Source: Clostridium sp. (GTDB lineage: Bacteria; Bacillota; Clostridia; Clostridiales; Clostridiaceae). From it: a DNA stretch of 64,000 nt. The stretch lies in the NCBI RefSeq assembly GCF_026168755.1, contig NZ_JAPFDR010000004.1:1-64000 (forward strand), in the 5' to 3' direction. The notes beneath the pieces were generated by a model. That model ran no database searches. It was not told the DNA's origin and saw only the letters and a list, made by a program, of their open reading frames with translations. Below are positions 1 through 10,429 of the stretch, piece by piece; within the stretch, counting starts at the first letter, position 1; each line of letters starts with the position of its first letter. Position numbers and translations under genes: made by a program.

Positions 1-61
1 ATTAATTTTATTTTGCTATTTTTCATTTATTAACCTCTAATTACAATTTACTAATTTACCA

Positions 62-102
62 CAAAAAATAGCCGAAAGCTAGATTTCATCTAACTTTCAG
101 CC
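62..102 (-). terminator. Rho-independent terminator of the pst-phoU operon
   Basis: Minus strand GCTGAAAGTTAGAT-GAA-ATCTAGCTTTCGGC followed by TATTTTTTG, just downstream of phoU. Confidence 0.85.
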
Positions 103-167
103 ATTGAAAATTTTATACTTTCCTATACATTAAAAAAAGAATATAGGTTACCCCATATCCTTTATTA

Positions 168-824
168 TTACTCATTTAAATCTACATAATCACCTTTTGC
201 AGAAAAAATTATCCACTCACAAATATTTGTTACGTGATCTCCAACTCTTTCAAGATATTTAGAAGCAAATAATATTTGAGCTCCCTTGTTGATTATAGTC
301 TCATCCTTTGCCATCTTTTTTAACATATCGTTAAATAATCCACGATATATTATATCAACTTGATCATCCATTTTACATATCTCATAAGCCGCATCTACAT
401 CTCCTGCAACAAATGCTTCAATAGACTTATTAATCATTTTTCTTAATATATCTACCATTTGCCAAATAGGATCACATTCTTCACCTAAAACATCTGACTC
501 AACTCTTTTAGCAATCTTGCATATGTCAACTGCATAATCAGCCATTCTTTCTAAATCTGTTACTATTTTAGAAGTTGTAAATACTTTTCTTAAATCTGTA
601 GCAACTGGTGATTCCATAGCCATAAATTTTAAACACTGTTCTTCGATTTTTCTATTTAACTCATCAACTTTATCATCATTTTCCATAACTTGCTTTACAA
701 GTTTCATATCTTTATTTTTAAAAGCTTCTATACTATTATATATTTGCTTTTCAACTAAACTCCCCATTTCAGCAAGTTCAGATGTTAGTAACTTCATTCT
801 CTTGTCTAAAAGATTTCTTGTCAT
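168..824 (-). CDS. phoU: Phosphate transport system regulatory protein PhoU
   Basis: Two-repeat PhoU helical protein (RKVFTTSKIVTDLERMADYAVDI; KYLERVGDHVTNICEW); start moved to MTRNLLDKRM, ORF track begins at 842. Confidence 0.95.
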   Translation of the reverse strand: MTRNLLDKRMKLLTSELAEMGSLVEKQIYNSIEAFKNKDMKLVKQVMENDDKVDELNRKIEEQCLKFMAMESPVATDLRKVFTTSKIVTDLERMADYAVDICKIAKRVESDVLGEECDPIWQMVDILRKMINKSIEAFVAGDVDAAYEICKMDDQVDIIYRGLFNDMLKKMAKDETIINKGAQILFASKYLERVGDHVTNICEWIIFSAKGDYVDLNE

Positions 825-852
825 ATTCTCACTCCCTATCACAAATTAAATT

Positions 853-1617
853 TTAGCCAAATCTTCCTGTTATATAATCCTCTGTTCTTTTATCCTTAGG
901 TCTATAGAAAATATCTTCCGTTTTACCATATTCTATAACTTCTCCTGATAAGAAGAATGCAGTTTTATCAGCAATTCTTCCAGCTTGTTGCATGTTATGA
1001 GTAACAATTACAACTGTGTATTGCTTCTTTAATTGATCCATAAGCTCTTCCATTTTATTAGTTGAAATTGGATCTAGTGCTGATGTAGGTTCATCCATTA
1101 AAATTATTTCTGGTGATACAGCTATAGTTCTAGCTATACATAATCTTTGTTGTTGTCCTCCTGAAAGCCCTAAAGCAGATTTTTTTAATCTATCTTTAAC
1201 TTCATCAAAAAGGGCAGCTCCTCTTAAGCTTTTTTCAACAATTTCATCTAAAGTTTTTTTATCTTTTATTCCATGTATTCTAGGACCATAAGCTATGTTA
1301 TCATAAATTGACATAGGAAATGGATTTGGTTTTTGGAATACCATACCAACTTTTTTTCTAAGGTCTATTTCATCATAGTCCTTATATATATCTTTCCCAT
1401 CAATTAAAATTTCACCATTAATTTTAACACCTTCAATTAAATCATTCATTCTATTTAACGTTCTTAAAAATGTAGATTTCCCACATCCTGAAGGCCCTAT
1501 TAATGCTGTAACTTTCTTTGATTCTATATCTAAATTAATATTCTTTAACGCTTTATTATCACCATAAAATAATTCTAAGTTTCTAACTTGAATTTCTGGC
1601 TTTACTACATTTGACAT
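853..1617 (-). CDS. pstB: Phosphate ABC transporter ATP-binding protein
   Basis: Walker [10 protein letters not shown], signature [13 protein letters not shown], PstB-type sequence and synteny. Confidence 0.97.
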   Translation of the reverse strand: MSNVVKPEIQVRNLELFYGDNKALKNINLDIESKKVTALIGPSGCGKSTFLRTLNRMNDLIEGVKINGEILIDGKDIYKDYDEIDLRKKVGMVFQKPNPFPMSIYDNIAYGPRIHGIKDKKTLDEIVEKSLRGAALFDEVKDRLKKSALGLSGGQQQRLCIARTIAVSPEIILMDEPTSALDPISTNKMEELMDQLKKQYTVVIVTHNMQQAGRIADKTAFFLSGEVIEYGKTEDIFYRPKDKRTEDYITGRFG

Positions 1618-1744
1618 ATTTACACCTCAAAATCTTATGATTTTCTTTAATCTACAGTATGTAACTTGTTAAAATTAAAAAGTCACAAATTTAATCTATT
1701 ATTTTAATACTATTCTAATATTTCATTTAATATTATTATAATTA

Positions 1745-2569
1745 CTAATAATTTGCTTTATTAAATTTCTTACTAATAAATTTTGCTAATAGATTTAATA
1801 ATAAAATAATTACAATTAAAACTATTCCAGCAGCTGCTGCAGAAGTAATATCACCTTTTTCCTTAGTTTCAAGGAATGCATGAACAGTTAATGTTCTACC
1901 ACTTGACATTATACTTGTTGGTATTTTATATACTGTACCTGCTGTTAAGAATAATGCTGCTGACTCTCCAATTACACGTCCCATAGAAAGTATTACACCT
2001 GAAAGTATCCCTGGTATAGCACTTGGAAGTATTACCTTATATAAAGTTTGGAATCTTGTTGCTCCAAGCCCAAGTGATGCCTCTCTATATGATGGGGGAA
2101 CTACTTTTAATGCTTCTTCTGTAGTACGAATTATTACAGGTAAAATAATTATTGAAAGAGTTAATGATCCTGCTAAAAGTGAATAACCAAACTTTAATGC
2201 AGTTACAAAAAATGCTGCTCCGAATAATCCATAAACTATTGATGGTATTCCAGCCAATGCTTCTGTTGAATATCTAATTACTCTAACAAGTTTGCCTTGC
2301 TTTGCATACTCTTGTAAGTAAACAGCTGAAAGCACTCCTATTGGTGTTGCTATAAGTAATGATAGTCCTACAGTATATAATGTAGAAATAATAAATGGCT
2401 TTATCCCACCACCACCAGATGGCTTATATTCTCCAAATAAATAATTTAAATTTATTAATTTATAACCTTTTATAAATATGAATCCTATTATAAATACTAA
2501 AATTCCAACCGTTATTACTGCTGATAAATATAATAATATCTTTAATATATTTTCTTTAAATTTTCTCAT
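1745..2569 (-). CDS. pstA: Phosphate ABC transporter permease PstA
   Basis: PstA-type permease, synteny with pstB/pstC. Confidence 0.95.
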   Translation of the reverse strand: MRKFKENILKILLYLSAVITVGILVFIIGFIFIKGYKLINLNYLFGEYKPSGGGGIKPFIISTLYTVGLSLLIATPIGVLSAVYLQEYAKQGKLVRVIRYSTEALAGIPSIVYGLFGAAFFVTALKFGYSLLAGSLTLSIIILPVIIRTTEEALKVVPPSYREASLGLGATRFQTLYKVILPSAIPGILSGVILSMGRVIGESAALFLTAGTVYKIPTSIMSSGRTLTVHAFLETKEKGDITSAAAAGIVLIVIILLLNLLAKFISKKFNKANY

Positions 2570-2571
2570 TT

Positions 2572-3465
2572 TTATTTACCTTCCTTGCTAGAAAGTTTTG
2601 AAATCACTAAGTTTAATATTAAGATAAATGCAAATAGTACAACCCCTGTTGCAAATAACAATTCTTGATGTGATTGTGTTGCATATCCCATTTCTAAAGC
2701 TATGTTACTTGTAAGAGGTCTTACTTTATCAAAAATAGATGTAGGTATTTGAACTGAATTACCTCCAACTAAGATTATAGCCATTGTTTCTCCAATTGCT
2801 CTACCACAACCTAATACTATTGCTGCAAGTATACCTGACTTTGCTGCAGGTACTACAACCTTAAAAGTTGTTTCTATATGTGATGCTCCAAGACCTAATG
2901 AAGCTTCTTTATAACTTTTTGGAACAGCCTTTATTGCAGTAGTAGAAACTGAAATAATTGTTGGAAGCATCATAACTGCTAATACAATAATTACTGCTAA
3001 CAAGCTTTGTCCTTGTGGTAAATTAAAAGTATTTTGTATCCATGGAACAATTACTGCCAGACCAAATAGCCCATATAATACAGATGGTATTCCTGCTAAA
3101 AGCTCAACTGCTGGAATTATAATTTTAGATACTCCTTTTGGCGCTACTTCTGCAATAAATATAGAAGTTAGTAATCCTATAGGTACTCCTATTATTAAAG
3201 CTCCTATAGTACCACAAGTAGATGCTATTATCATTGGTAATATTCCATATTTCGGATCTTGAGATGTTGGATACCACTCCGTTCCAAAAATAAACTGCGT
3301 AAATGATTTTCCTTCTGCAAAAAACGGTTTTAACCCCTTATAAAATACAAAACCTATTATTAATACTAAACTTACTACTGCAATAAGTGCACATATTAAA
3401 AATATTATTTTTGTAACTTTGTCTATAATATATTTACTTTTATTTTTCTTATTTTCCTCTACCAT
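2572..3465 (-). CDS. pstC: Phosphate ABC transporter permease PstC
   Basis: PstC-type permease; start reassigned to MVEENKKNKSK (3465) because AGGAGGAC lies just upstream; the ORF-track start at 3537 lies in a leader hairpin. Confidence 0.93.
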   Translation of the reverse strand: MVEENKKNKSKYIIDKVTKIIFLICALIAVVSLVLIIGFVFYKGLKPFFAEGKSFTQFIFGTEWYPTSQDPKYGILPMIIASTCGTIGALIIGVPIGLLTSIFIAEVAPKGVSKIIIPAVELLAGIPSVLYGLFGLAVIVPWIQNTFNLPQGQSLLAVIIVLAVMMLPTIISVSTTAIKAVPKSYKEASLGLGASHIETTFKVVVPAAKSGILAAIVLGCGRAIGETMAIILVGGNSVQIPTSIFDKVRPLTSNIALEMGYATQSHQELLFATGVVLFAFILILNLVISKLSSKEGK

Positions 3466-3511
3466 TTTAGTCCTCCTAATGGTAATAAAACACTTTGATT
3501 TATTTATATAG

Positions 3512-3540
3512 TAAAGATGCCCCAACACCTGAAGCATCTC
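3512..3540 (-). terminator. Putative intra-operon attenuator hairpin between pstS and pstC
   Basis: Minus strand AGATGCTTCAGGTGTTGGGGCATCT followed by TTACTAT, wobble-containing stem with weak U tract. Confidence 0.45.
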
Positions 3541-3556
3541 TAAAGTTGTTTTAAAC

Positions 3557-4408
3557 TTACTCTATAGTTATTAATTTATTTTCTCCTACTATTTGTTGAC
3601 CTTCAGCACTTAATACAAAGTCAATTAATTTTTGCCCCTCTTCTGTTAAGCTATCTTCTTTAGTTACTAATATAAATGGTCTTGAAATTTTATAGCTACC
3701 CGCTTTAACATTGTCAGCTGTTGGTTCTACATCATCAATATTTAAAGCAGCTACAGTATCGTCAATATATTCAAAAGAAGCAAATCCTATTGCATTTTTA
3801 TTTCCAGCAACTGTAGTTTTAACAGCTCCACTACCATCTGAAATTGTAGCATCCTTTACTAATTCTTCTGATTCATAACCAACTATTTCTTGGAATGCAT
3901 CTCTTGTTCCTGAACCCTCTTCTCTTGAAACTACAACTATTGGTGAATCATCTCCGCCAAGTTCTTTCCAGTTAGTAATTTCTCCTGTATATATTTTTTT
4001 AACATCTTCTAAAGATATATTCTTTACTGGATTTTCTGTATTTACTAATAAAGCAATACCATCATATGCCACTATTGACCCTTGTACAGAAGTCTTTTCA
4101 TCATCTTTTAATTCTCTTGAAGACATTCCTACCTCTGAAATTCCAGAAATAACATCTTTTATTCCAGCTCCTGAACCATTTTGTTGTATTTCTAATGTTA
4201 CATTACTATTTTCTGACTCATATTTTTCTTGAATTTTTTCCATTAATGGACCTACTGAAGTTGACCCTGAAATTGAAATTGTTGTTGCATCTTTGTTAGA
4301 AGCTGTATTATTATCACTAGATCCATTTGATCCACATCCTACAAATGTTGCACCAACCATAGTTACTAATAATGCGCCTACTATTAACTTCAATTTTTTA
4401 CTTCTCAT
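3557..4408 (-). CDS. pstS: Phosphate-binding lipoprotein PstS
   Basis: Lipobox VGCGSN, PBP-like SGSTSVGPLMEKI and GSGTRDAF motifs. Confidence 0.95.
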   Translation of the reverse strand: MRSKKLKLIVGALLVTMVGATFVGCGSNGSSDNNTASNKDATTISISGSTSVGPLMEKIQEKYESENSNVTLEIQQNGSGAGIKDVISGISEVGMSSRELKDDEKTSVQGSIVAYDGIALLVNTENPVKNISLEDVKKIYTGEITNWKELGGDDSPIVVVSREEGSGTRDAFQEIVGYESEELVKDATISDGSGAVKTTVAGNKNAIGFASFEYIDDTVAALNIDDVEPTADNVKAGSYKISRPFILVTKEDSLTEEGQKLIDFVLSAEGQQIVGENKLITIE

Positions 4409-4495
4409 TTTTATTCCTCCAATTTCATAAATGAATTTTTATTCATATACCTTACACAAATAATATTATCCCTCCAAAGTTAAAATAATATTACT

Positions 4496-4540
4496 TGAAT
4501 GTTAAGTAATGTTATGTAATTGTTAAAAAAATGTTAAATA
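4496..4540 (-). promoter_or_regulatory. Candidate PHO box array (PhoP binding) upstream of pstS
   Basis: Four TGTTA(A/T) cores on + strand starting at 4500, 4510, 4521, 4532 (10-11 bp period), i.e. TTAACA-type repeats on minus strand. Confidence 0.75.
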
Positions 4541-4633
4541 TGTATATTTTTTTGTCATTTTAAACATAATATCGTAAAAAAATAAGATAAAAATACATTA
4601 AATATTCTTACCTTATTTTTATTTACAATTTTC

Positions 4634-6334
4634 TTATATTTTATTTTTAAATTTATTGTTTATTTTTATTCTTACAGTAAATATACTGCCAACTCCTAAT
4701 TTAGATTGAACTGTAATATCACCACTAAACAATTTAACAATATGTTTAACAATCGCAAGTCCAAGACCTGTTCCTCTTGTTGATCTTGATTTATCTACTC
4801 TATAAAATCTTTCAAATATCCTTGGTATATCACTTCCAGGAATTCCTATACCATCATCACTTACTTTAAAAATGAAATATCCATTATTAAAAGTTATAAG
4901 AATTTTAACATTCCCATTTTCATTAGAATATTTTATAGCATTTTCTATCAAATTTAATGCTAATTGATGGAATTTGTCCTTACTTCCAACAATCTCATCA
5001 CTAAACTCATTTATAAATTCTATCTTAACCTGTTTTTTTTCTGCTTGCTTTCTCATTATATCAATTATATTTTCTATAACTTCTTTAGGCCTAAAATTAT
5101 CATTCTCCATTTTATGAAGGTTTTCAATATTAGAAAGTATTAAAATATCATTAATTAAATTAGTTAATCTCTCAGCTTCTTTATCAATAATATTTAAAAA
5201 CTTACTCTTTGTTTCAGAGTCGTCAACATATCTTAAAGTTTCAGAAAACCCTTTAATTGATGTTAGTGGTGTTTTAAGCTCATGTGAAACATTAGCAACA
5301 AACTCACTTCTCATATTCTCAAGACGTTTAATATCCGTAATGTCTTGAATCGCTATTACTACACCTATTTGACTTTTTGCTCCACTTATAATAGGAGCCT
5401 TCTTCACTCTTATTTCTCTTTCTATAGGATGGAATAATTTTATCTCTTTCGTATTTATATCAGGTAATTCCCTTATAAAACTAATAAGATCATAATCAAT
5501 AACACAAGATGATATCTTTTTCCCAATTACATCTCCCTGTAAATCAAATATTTTTTTTGAATATGGATTGCTTAATATAATTTTCTCATTATTGTCTAAT
5601 GCTATTACTCCACTTTCCATACTTTCAAGTATAGCCTCAAGCTTATTTTGTTTATCTAATGAATCATTTATTTTAGTTTCTAATTGGTCTGCCATATTGT
5701 TAAATGTTTGTGCCAATAAACCAATTTCATCATAATTTCCAATTATTGCTCTTTTATTCAAATTACCATTAGCAATTTTAGCTGTTACCTTTTCAAGCTC
5801 TTTAATAGGATATACAATTATTTTAACTAGTTTTACTGCTAATGCTAATGACAATAAAAATACTACTATTACAATAGCAATATAATACTTTAAGGTTCCT
5901 AAGGTAAATATCTTTATATTATTAACAGGAACTGAACTTCTAACAACTATATCCTCATTTATCTTAGTTGCATAATATACCATATCAACAGATAATGTTT
6001 TACTAAATCTAACACTACTTCCTATCCCATTATTGAATGCTTCTATAATTTCTTGTCTATCTTTATGATTATCTAAATTTGATCTCTCATTATCAAATAT
6101 TACATCTCCATCTCTATTTACTACTGTGAATCTAACAGAATTCCCTTTAAATTTATATATAGCCAAATCCTCATTAGTATAATCACCCTTTGAAAGGCTT
6201 TCATTATATATAGATAATACTTCCTTTGCATCATTTATAGTATTTATATTCACTAATACAATAAAGGAGCTTGTCACTATAATTAATGCAAATATAACTG
6301 TAATTACTACTGATGCTATAATACGTTTTTTCAT
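4634..6334 (-). CDS. phoR: Sensor histidine kinase PhoR (HAMP-PAS-HisKA-HATPase)
   Basis: VSHELKTPLTSIKGFSETL H-box, GTGLGLAIVKHIV G-box, next to phoP and pst. Confidence 0.9.
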   Translation of the reverse strand: MKKRIIASVVITVIFALIIVTSSFIVLVNINTINDAKEVLSIYNESLSKGDYTNEDLAIYKFKGNSVRFTVVNRDGDVIFDNERSNLDNHKDRQEIIEAFNNGIGSSVRFSKTLSVDMVYYATKINEDIVVRSSVPVNNIKIFTLGTLKYYIAIVIVVFLLSLALAVKLVKIIVYPIKELEKVTAKIANGNLNKRAIIGNYDEIGLLAQTFNNMADQLETKINDSLDKQNKLEAILESMESGVIALDNNEKIILSNPYSKKIFDLQGDVIGKKISSCVIDYDLISFIRELPDINTKEIKLFHPIEREIRVKKAPIISGAKSQIGVVIAIQDITDIKRLENMRSEFVANVSHELKTPLTSIKGFSETLRYVDDSETKSKFLNIIDKEAERLTNLINDILILSNIENLHKMENDNFRPKEVIENIIDIMRKQAEKKQVKIEFINEFSDEIVGSKDKFHQLALNLIENAIKYSNENGNVKILITFNNGYFIFKVSDDGIGIPGSDIPRIFERFYRVDKSRSTRGTGLGLAIVKHIVKLFSGDITVQSKLGVGSIFTVRIKINNKFKNKI

Positions 6335-6340
6335 AGAACA

Positions 6341-7036
6341 CTAATTAGGGTTAAATCTATACCCTACTCCTCTTATAGTTTCAATTAGCTTAGGATTTTT
6401 ATCGTCTAACTCTATTTTCTTTCTTAAATACCTTATATGAACATCTACAGTTCTTGTTTCACCTATATATTCATATCCCCATATTTTATCTAACAAAGTA
6501 TCTCTAGTTAAAATTTTTCCCTTATTTCTAATTAATATTTCAAGTAGTTCAAACTCCTTAAGTGTTAAATCCAACTTTTTATCATTAACAAGAATCTCTC
6601 TCTTATCAAAATCAGCAGTTAAATTTCCAAAAACTAAAATATTATTTTCTGGTTCTGAAATAGAAAATCTTCTTAATACAGCCTTTACTCTTGCAAGTAG
6701 CTCTCTTACTGAAAAAGGCTTAGTAATATAATCATCTGCTCCAAGTTCTAAACCTAATATCTTATCAAGCTCTTCACTTTTTGCTGTAAGCATTATTATT
6801 GGAGTATTTCTAACTTCACTATTACTCCTAATATCTTTACAAACATCATACCCATCTTTTCCTGGTATCATTAAATCTAATAAAATTAAGTTTGGCTTTT
6901 CTTCAACTGCAAGTTTTACAGCATCATTTCCATTATTCGCTATAATTACTTTGTATCCATTACTAGTTAAATTATAACTTATGAGTTCTGCAATATTTTC
7001 CTCATCATCTACTACTAATATTTTTTCATTTGCCAT
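6341..7036 (-). CDS. phoP: Response regulator PhoP/PhoB, OmpR family
   Basis: Receiver plus winged helix (GYRF end), start MANEKILVVDDE. Confidence 0.9.
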   Translation of the reverse strand: MANEKILVVDDEENIAELISYNLTSNGYKVIIANNGNDAVKLAVEEKPNLILLDLMIPGKDGYDVCKDIRSNSEVRNTPIIMLTAKSEELDKILGLELGADDYITKPFSVRELLARVKAVLRRFSISEPENNILVFGNLTADFDKREILVNDKKLDLTLKEFELLEILIRNKGKILTRDTLLDKIWGYEYIGETRTVDVHIRYLRKKIELDDKNPKLIETIRGVGYRFNPN

Positions 7037-7054
7037 TCCTATCACCCCAACAAT

Positions 7055-7792
7055 TTATTTAATATATGAAAATGAAAATAATCTTCCATATGTTCCATTA
7101 CTTGCTCTATAAGAAAATAGTTTATTTTCCTTTTCACAATGAGTACATAAATTGAAGGAATAAATATTCTCATCTTTAATACCAATAATCTTTAAATCTT
7201 CTTCTATACATAACTCCATACTTAAATTTCTATCATTAAAAAGTTTTTCACTAGTTACGTTAAATTTAGAAATGAACTTTTCCTTTAATTCTTCTGAAAC
7301 TTCATAACAACATTGTCTGATATGGGGCCCTATATATGCTTTTATATTATTCACATCACAATTAAAATCCTTAATCATCTTTTCTACTGCATTTTTGCTT
7401 ATATGATTAAAAGTTCCCTTCCATCCACTATGTATAGCTGCTATAACTTCTTTACTTTCATCAACAAGTATTACAGGAACACAATCAGCGGTAAAAGCTC
7501 CAATAATTACTGATTTCTCATTAGTAACTATTGCATCACCTTCATTTTCAATAAAGTTTTTTTCACTAGTATTATAAACTAAAACTTTATCACTATGTAT
7601 TTGTCTTATATATTGAACTTCATCAACTCTGAAGTCATCTTTAAGTGATAATAAATTATTCACCCCCTCCTCAGTATGTCTGTTAAAGCTTCTGTCCATT
7701 TTAGCATTAGAAAATACAATATTAATATTTTCACTTTCTAATATCCAAAAATCTTTAAACTCTTTAAAATCATTTATACTTAACTTTTTCAT
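7055..7792 (-). CDS. pgeF: Purine nucleoside phosphorylase/laccase-domain protein (YfiH/PgeF family)
   Basis: ADCVPVILVD, AIHSGWKGT and IGPHIRQCCYEVSEE motifs. Confidence 0.85.
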   Translation of the reverse strand: MKKLSINDFKEFKDFWILESENINIVFSNAKMDRSFNRHTEEGVNNLLSLKDDFRVDEVQYIRQIHSDKVLVYNTSEKNFIENEGDAIVTNEKSVIIGAFTADCVPVILVDESKEVIAAIHSGWKGTFNHISKNAVEKMIKDFNCDVNNIKAYIGPHIRQCCYEVSEELKEKFISKFNVTSEKLFNDRNLSMELCIEEDLKIIGIKDENIYSFNLCTHCEKENKLFSYRASNGTYGRLFSFSYIK

Positions 7793-7917
7793 ACTTCACC
7801 TCTAAATTTTCCTACTATATTTTATCATTTAATATTAACTTTTACCTTTATTATGTATATTTTTTAACATGATTTTAACTTTATCAATATATTTAATCAA
7901 TAATAATTATAACATAA

Positions 7918-7942
7918 AAAGGACTACCTTTTAGGTAGTCTA
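7918..7942 (-). terminator. Terminator of nrdR
   Basis: GACTACC-TAAAA-GGTAGTC followed by CTTTTT on minus strand. Confidence 0.8.
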
Positions 7943-7943
7943 A

Positions 7944-8402
7944 TTAATTTTTATTTGTCATTAACCCTTTGATTTCATCTAAAAAAGTATTAATATCTTT
8001 AAACTCTCTATATACAGATGCAAATCTTACATATGAAACTTCATCTATAGCCTTTAATCTATCCATAACCATTTCACCAATAACTCTAGATTCAATTTCT
8101 GTAAGCATATTATTTGAAATACTCTTTTCAATATCCTCTGCTAATTCTTCTATTTGCTTTCTAGAAATAGGTCTCTTTTGGCAAGCAATAATAAGCCCAT
8201 TTACAATCTTTTCTCTGTTAAAATTTTCTCTTGTTGAATCTCTTTTTACTACTAAAATTGGAATATCCTCAATTTTTTCATATGTAGTATATCTTCTTCC
8301 ACAGTTAGTACACTCTCTTCTTCTTCTAATTGTTGTATTATCATCTGTAGATCTTGAATCTACAACCTTACTTTCATCAAAAAAACAAAAAGGACACTTC
8401 AA
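7944..8402 (-). CDS. nrdR: Transcriptional repressor NrdR
   Basis: KCPFC...CTNCGRRYTTYE zinc ribbon plus ATP cone; likely TTG start giving MKCPFC at 8402 (ORF track uses GTG at 8411). Confidence 0.93.
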   Translation of the reverse strand: MKCPFCFFDESKVVDSRSTDDNTTIRRRRECTNCGRRYTTYEKIEDIPILVVKRDSTRENFNREKIVNGLIIACQKRPISRKQIEELAEDIEKSISNNMLTEIESRVIGEMVMDRLKAIDEVSYVRFASVYREFKDINTFLDEIKGLMTNKN

Positions 8403-8462
8403 ACAAACCACGCCTTTCTCATATAGTTATATTTGTATTATACAATCTTTTTTCATTTTATT

Positions 8463-8753
8463 CTATATTTTATTTTCATCTGTATTTAATTGTATACCTG
8501 AAGCATCAACAATTAACACATCAACTCCTATTTTAACAACTTTGTCCCAGGGTATTTCTATATCATCATCTTTTGAAAACCATCCCTTAGAAGTAGACGG
8601 TAAGAATAATGAAACTACTTTATTAGTAGATAAATCAACTTTATAATCTCTAACATACCCTAATTTACTCCCTGTTGATACATCTATAACTTCCATACTT
8701 CTTATAGCATTTACTGAATATAATATTAAATCATCTTCCATAACTATCCCCAC
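8463..8753 (-). CDS. YlmC/YmxH family PRC-barrel sporulation protein
   Basis: MEVIDVSTGSKLGYVRDYKVDL, typical YlmC/YmxH, next to sigG. Confidence 0.85.
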   Translation of the reverse strand: MGIVMEDDLILYSVNAIRSMEVIDVSTGSKLGYVRDYKVDLSTNKVVSLFLPSTSKGWFSKDDDIEIPWDKVVKIGVDVLIVDASGIQLNTDENKI

Positions 8754-8829
8754 CCCTTAAATATGTATTTAAATCATTTACCATAATTATATATATGATG
8801 ATATAAGGTATTTTATTAAAATAATTTTA

Positions 8830-8860
8830 AGAAAAAAAGGACCCTTAGGGTCCTATACAT
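8830..8860 (-). terminator. Terminator of sigG
   Basis: AGGACCCTAAGGGTCCTTTTTTT on minus strand. Confidence 0.8.
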
Positions 8861-9626
8861 ATTTCTTCATGTGTTTCAATGCCGTTTTTTCCAATCTTGA
8901 AACTTGAGCCTGAGATATGCCAATTTCATCTGCAACTTCCATTTGTGTTCTTCCATTAAAAAATCTTAAGGTTAAAATTAACTTTTCTCTATCATTTAAT
9001 TTTTTCATCGCTTCTTTTATAGATATATTCTCTAACCAACTATCATCACTATTTTTAGAATCACTTATTTGATCCATTACATAAATAGCGTCACCTCCAT
9101 CATGATATATTGGTTCAAATAAAGAAACTGGATCTTGAATTGCATCTAAAGCAAAAACTACTTCCTCTCTTGGTATATTTAACTCTTTAGCAATTTGAGA
9201 AACTGTAGGTTCTTTGTTATTATCCTTAATAAGTTTATCACGTACAAGTAAAGCTTTATATGCAATATCTCTTAAAGATCTACTTACCCTAATAGAGTTA
9301 TTATCTCTTAAATATCTTCTTATCTCACCTATTATCATAGGTACTGCATAAGTAGAAAACTTAACATTTTGTGATAAATCAAAATTATCAATAGATTTCA
9401 TTAATCCAATACAACCTACTTGAAATAAATCATCTACATTTTCCCCTCTATTATTAAACCTTTGAATCACACTTAAAACTAACCTTAAATTTCCCTTAAT
9501 AAAGGTCTCCCTCGCTTGTGTATCTCCACTTCTCATCTTTAATAAAAGCTCTCTTTTTTCCTTTTCCTTTAGTACTGGTAATTTTGAAGTATTTACTCCA
9601 CAAATCTCAACTTTGTTAATAATCAA
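8853..9626 (-). CDS. sigG: RNA polymerase sporulation sigma factor sigma-G
   Basis: MIINKVEICGVNTSKLPVLK N-terminus and sigma-70 regions 2-4, downstream of sigE. Confidence 0.95.
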   Translation of the reverse strand: MIINKVEICGVNTSKLPVLKEKEKRELLLKMRSGDTQARETFIKGNLRLVLSVIQRFNNRGENVDDLFQVGCIGLMKSIDNFDLSQNVKFSTYAVPMIIGEIRRYLRDNNSIRVSRSLRDIAYKALLVRDKLIKDNNKEPTVSQIAKELNIPREEVVFALDAIQDPVSLFEPIYHDGGDAIYVMDQISDSKNSDDSWLENISIKEAMKKLNDREKLILTLRFFNGRTQMEVADEIGISQAQVSRLEKTALKHMKKYV

Positions 9627-9668
9627 AGTTAATCACTCCTTCAGAAGTAATAACATACTGCATTTAAA

Positions 9669-9697
9669 ATTATTTCCGTTAGAGGATTCTTTTATAC
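9669..9697 (-). promoter_or_regulatory. Candidate sigma-F/sigma-G promoter of sigG
   Basis: Minus strand GTATA-N15-GGAAATAAT about 45 bp upstream of the sigG start. Confidence 0.6.
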
Positions 9698-9707
9698 TAA
9701 AGACAAC

Positions 9708-10415
9708 CTAAATCATTTTATTTATTTCTTTTTTTAATCTACTTATTATTTTCTTTTCCAATCTAGAAATGTATGATTGAGATATACCAAGAATATCAGC
9801 AACTTCTTTTTGTGTCTTTTCACTATATCCAGAAAGCCCAAATCTTAATCTCACTATTTCCTTTTCCCTTTCGTTCAAATTCCTTAGAGCTAAAAATAAT
9901 AATTGCTTATCTACTTCATCTTCAATCAAATTATATACAGTATCATTTTCAGTACCTAAAATATCAGATAAAAGTAACTCATTTCCATCCCAATCTATAT
10001 TTAATGGCTCATAAAAGGATACCTCTGCTTTTACTTTACTATTCCTTCTTAAATACATTAATATTTCATTTTCAATGCATCTTGATGCATAAGTAGCTAA
10101 TTTAATTTTCTTTTCAGGATTAAAAGTATTTACAGCCTTAATTAATCCTATAGTTCCTACAGAAATTAAATCTTCAACACCTACACCTGTATTTTCAAAC
10201 TTTCTTGCTATATATACAACAAGTCTCAAGTTTCTTTCTATAAGTGTATTTCTAACACACTCTCCACCAGTACTTAATTTATCAACTAAATCTTCCTCTT
10301 CATCCTTCTTCAATGGTGGTGGCAAAGCATCATTCCCGCCTATATAATCTACCCTTTTCATAAAAATATTAAACTTTGACAAAAATTTATTAATAAATAA
10401 AACTAACTTTCCCAT
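9708..10415 (-). CDS. sigE: RNA polymerase sporulation sigma factor sigma-E
   Basis: [12 protein letters not shown] pro-region motif, sigma-70 domains, adjacent spoIIGA. Confidence 0.96.
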   Translation of the reverse strand: MGKLVLFINKFLSKFNIFMKRVDYIGGNDALPPPLKKDEEEDLVDKLSTGGECVRNTLIERNLRLVVYIARKFENTGVGVEDLISVGTIGLIKAVNTFNPEKKIKLATYASRCIENEILMYLRRNSKVKAEVSFYEPLNIDWDGNELLLSDILGTENDTVYNLIEDEVDKQLLFLALRNLNEREKEIVRLRFGLSGYSEKTQKEVADILGISQSYISRLEKKIISRLKKEINKMI

Positions 10416-10429
10416 ATTTCCTATACCTC

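Noticed and set aside
7969-8646. 225-aa + strand ORF
   Set aside because: Fully antisense to nrdR and the ymxH-like gene; composition mirrors the real genes
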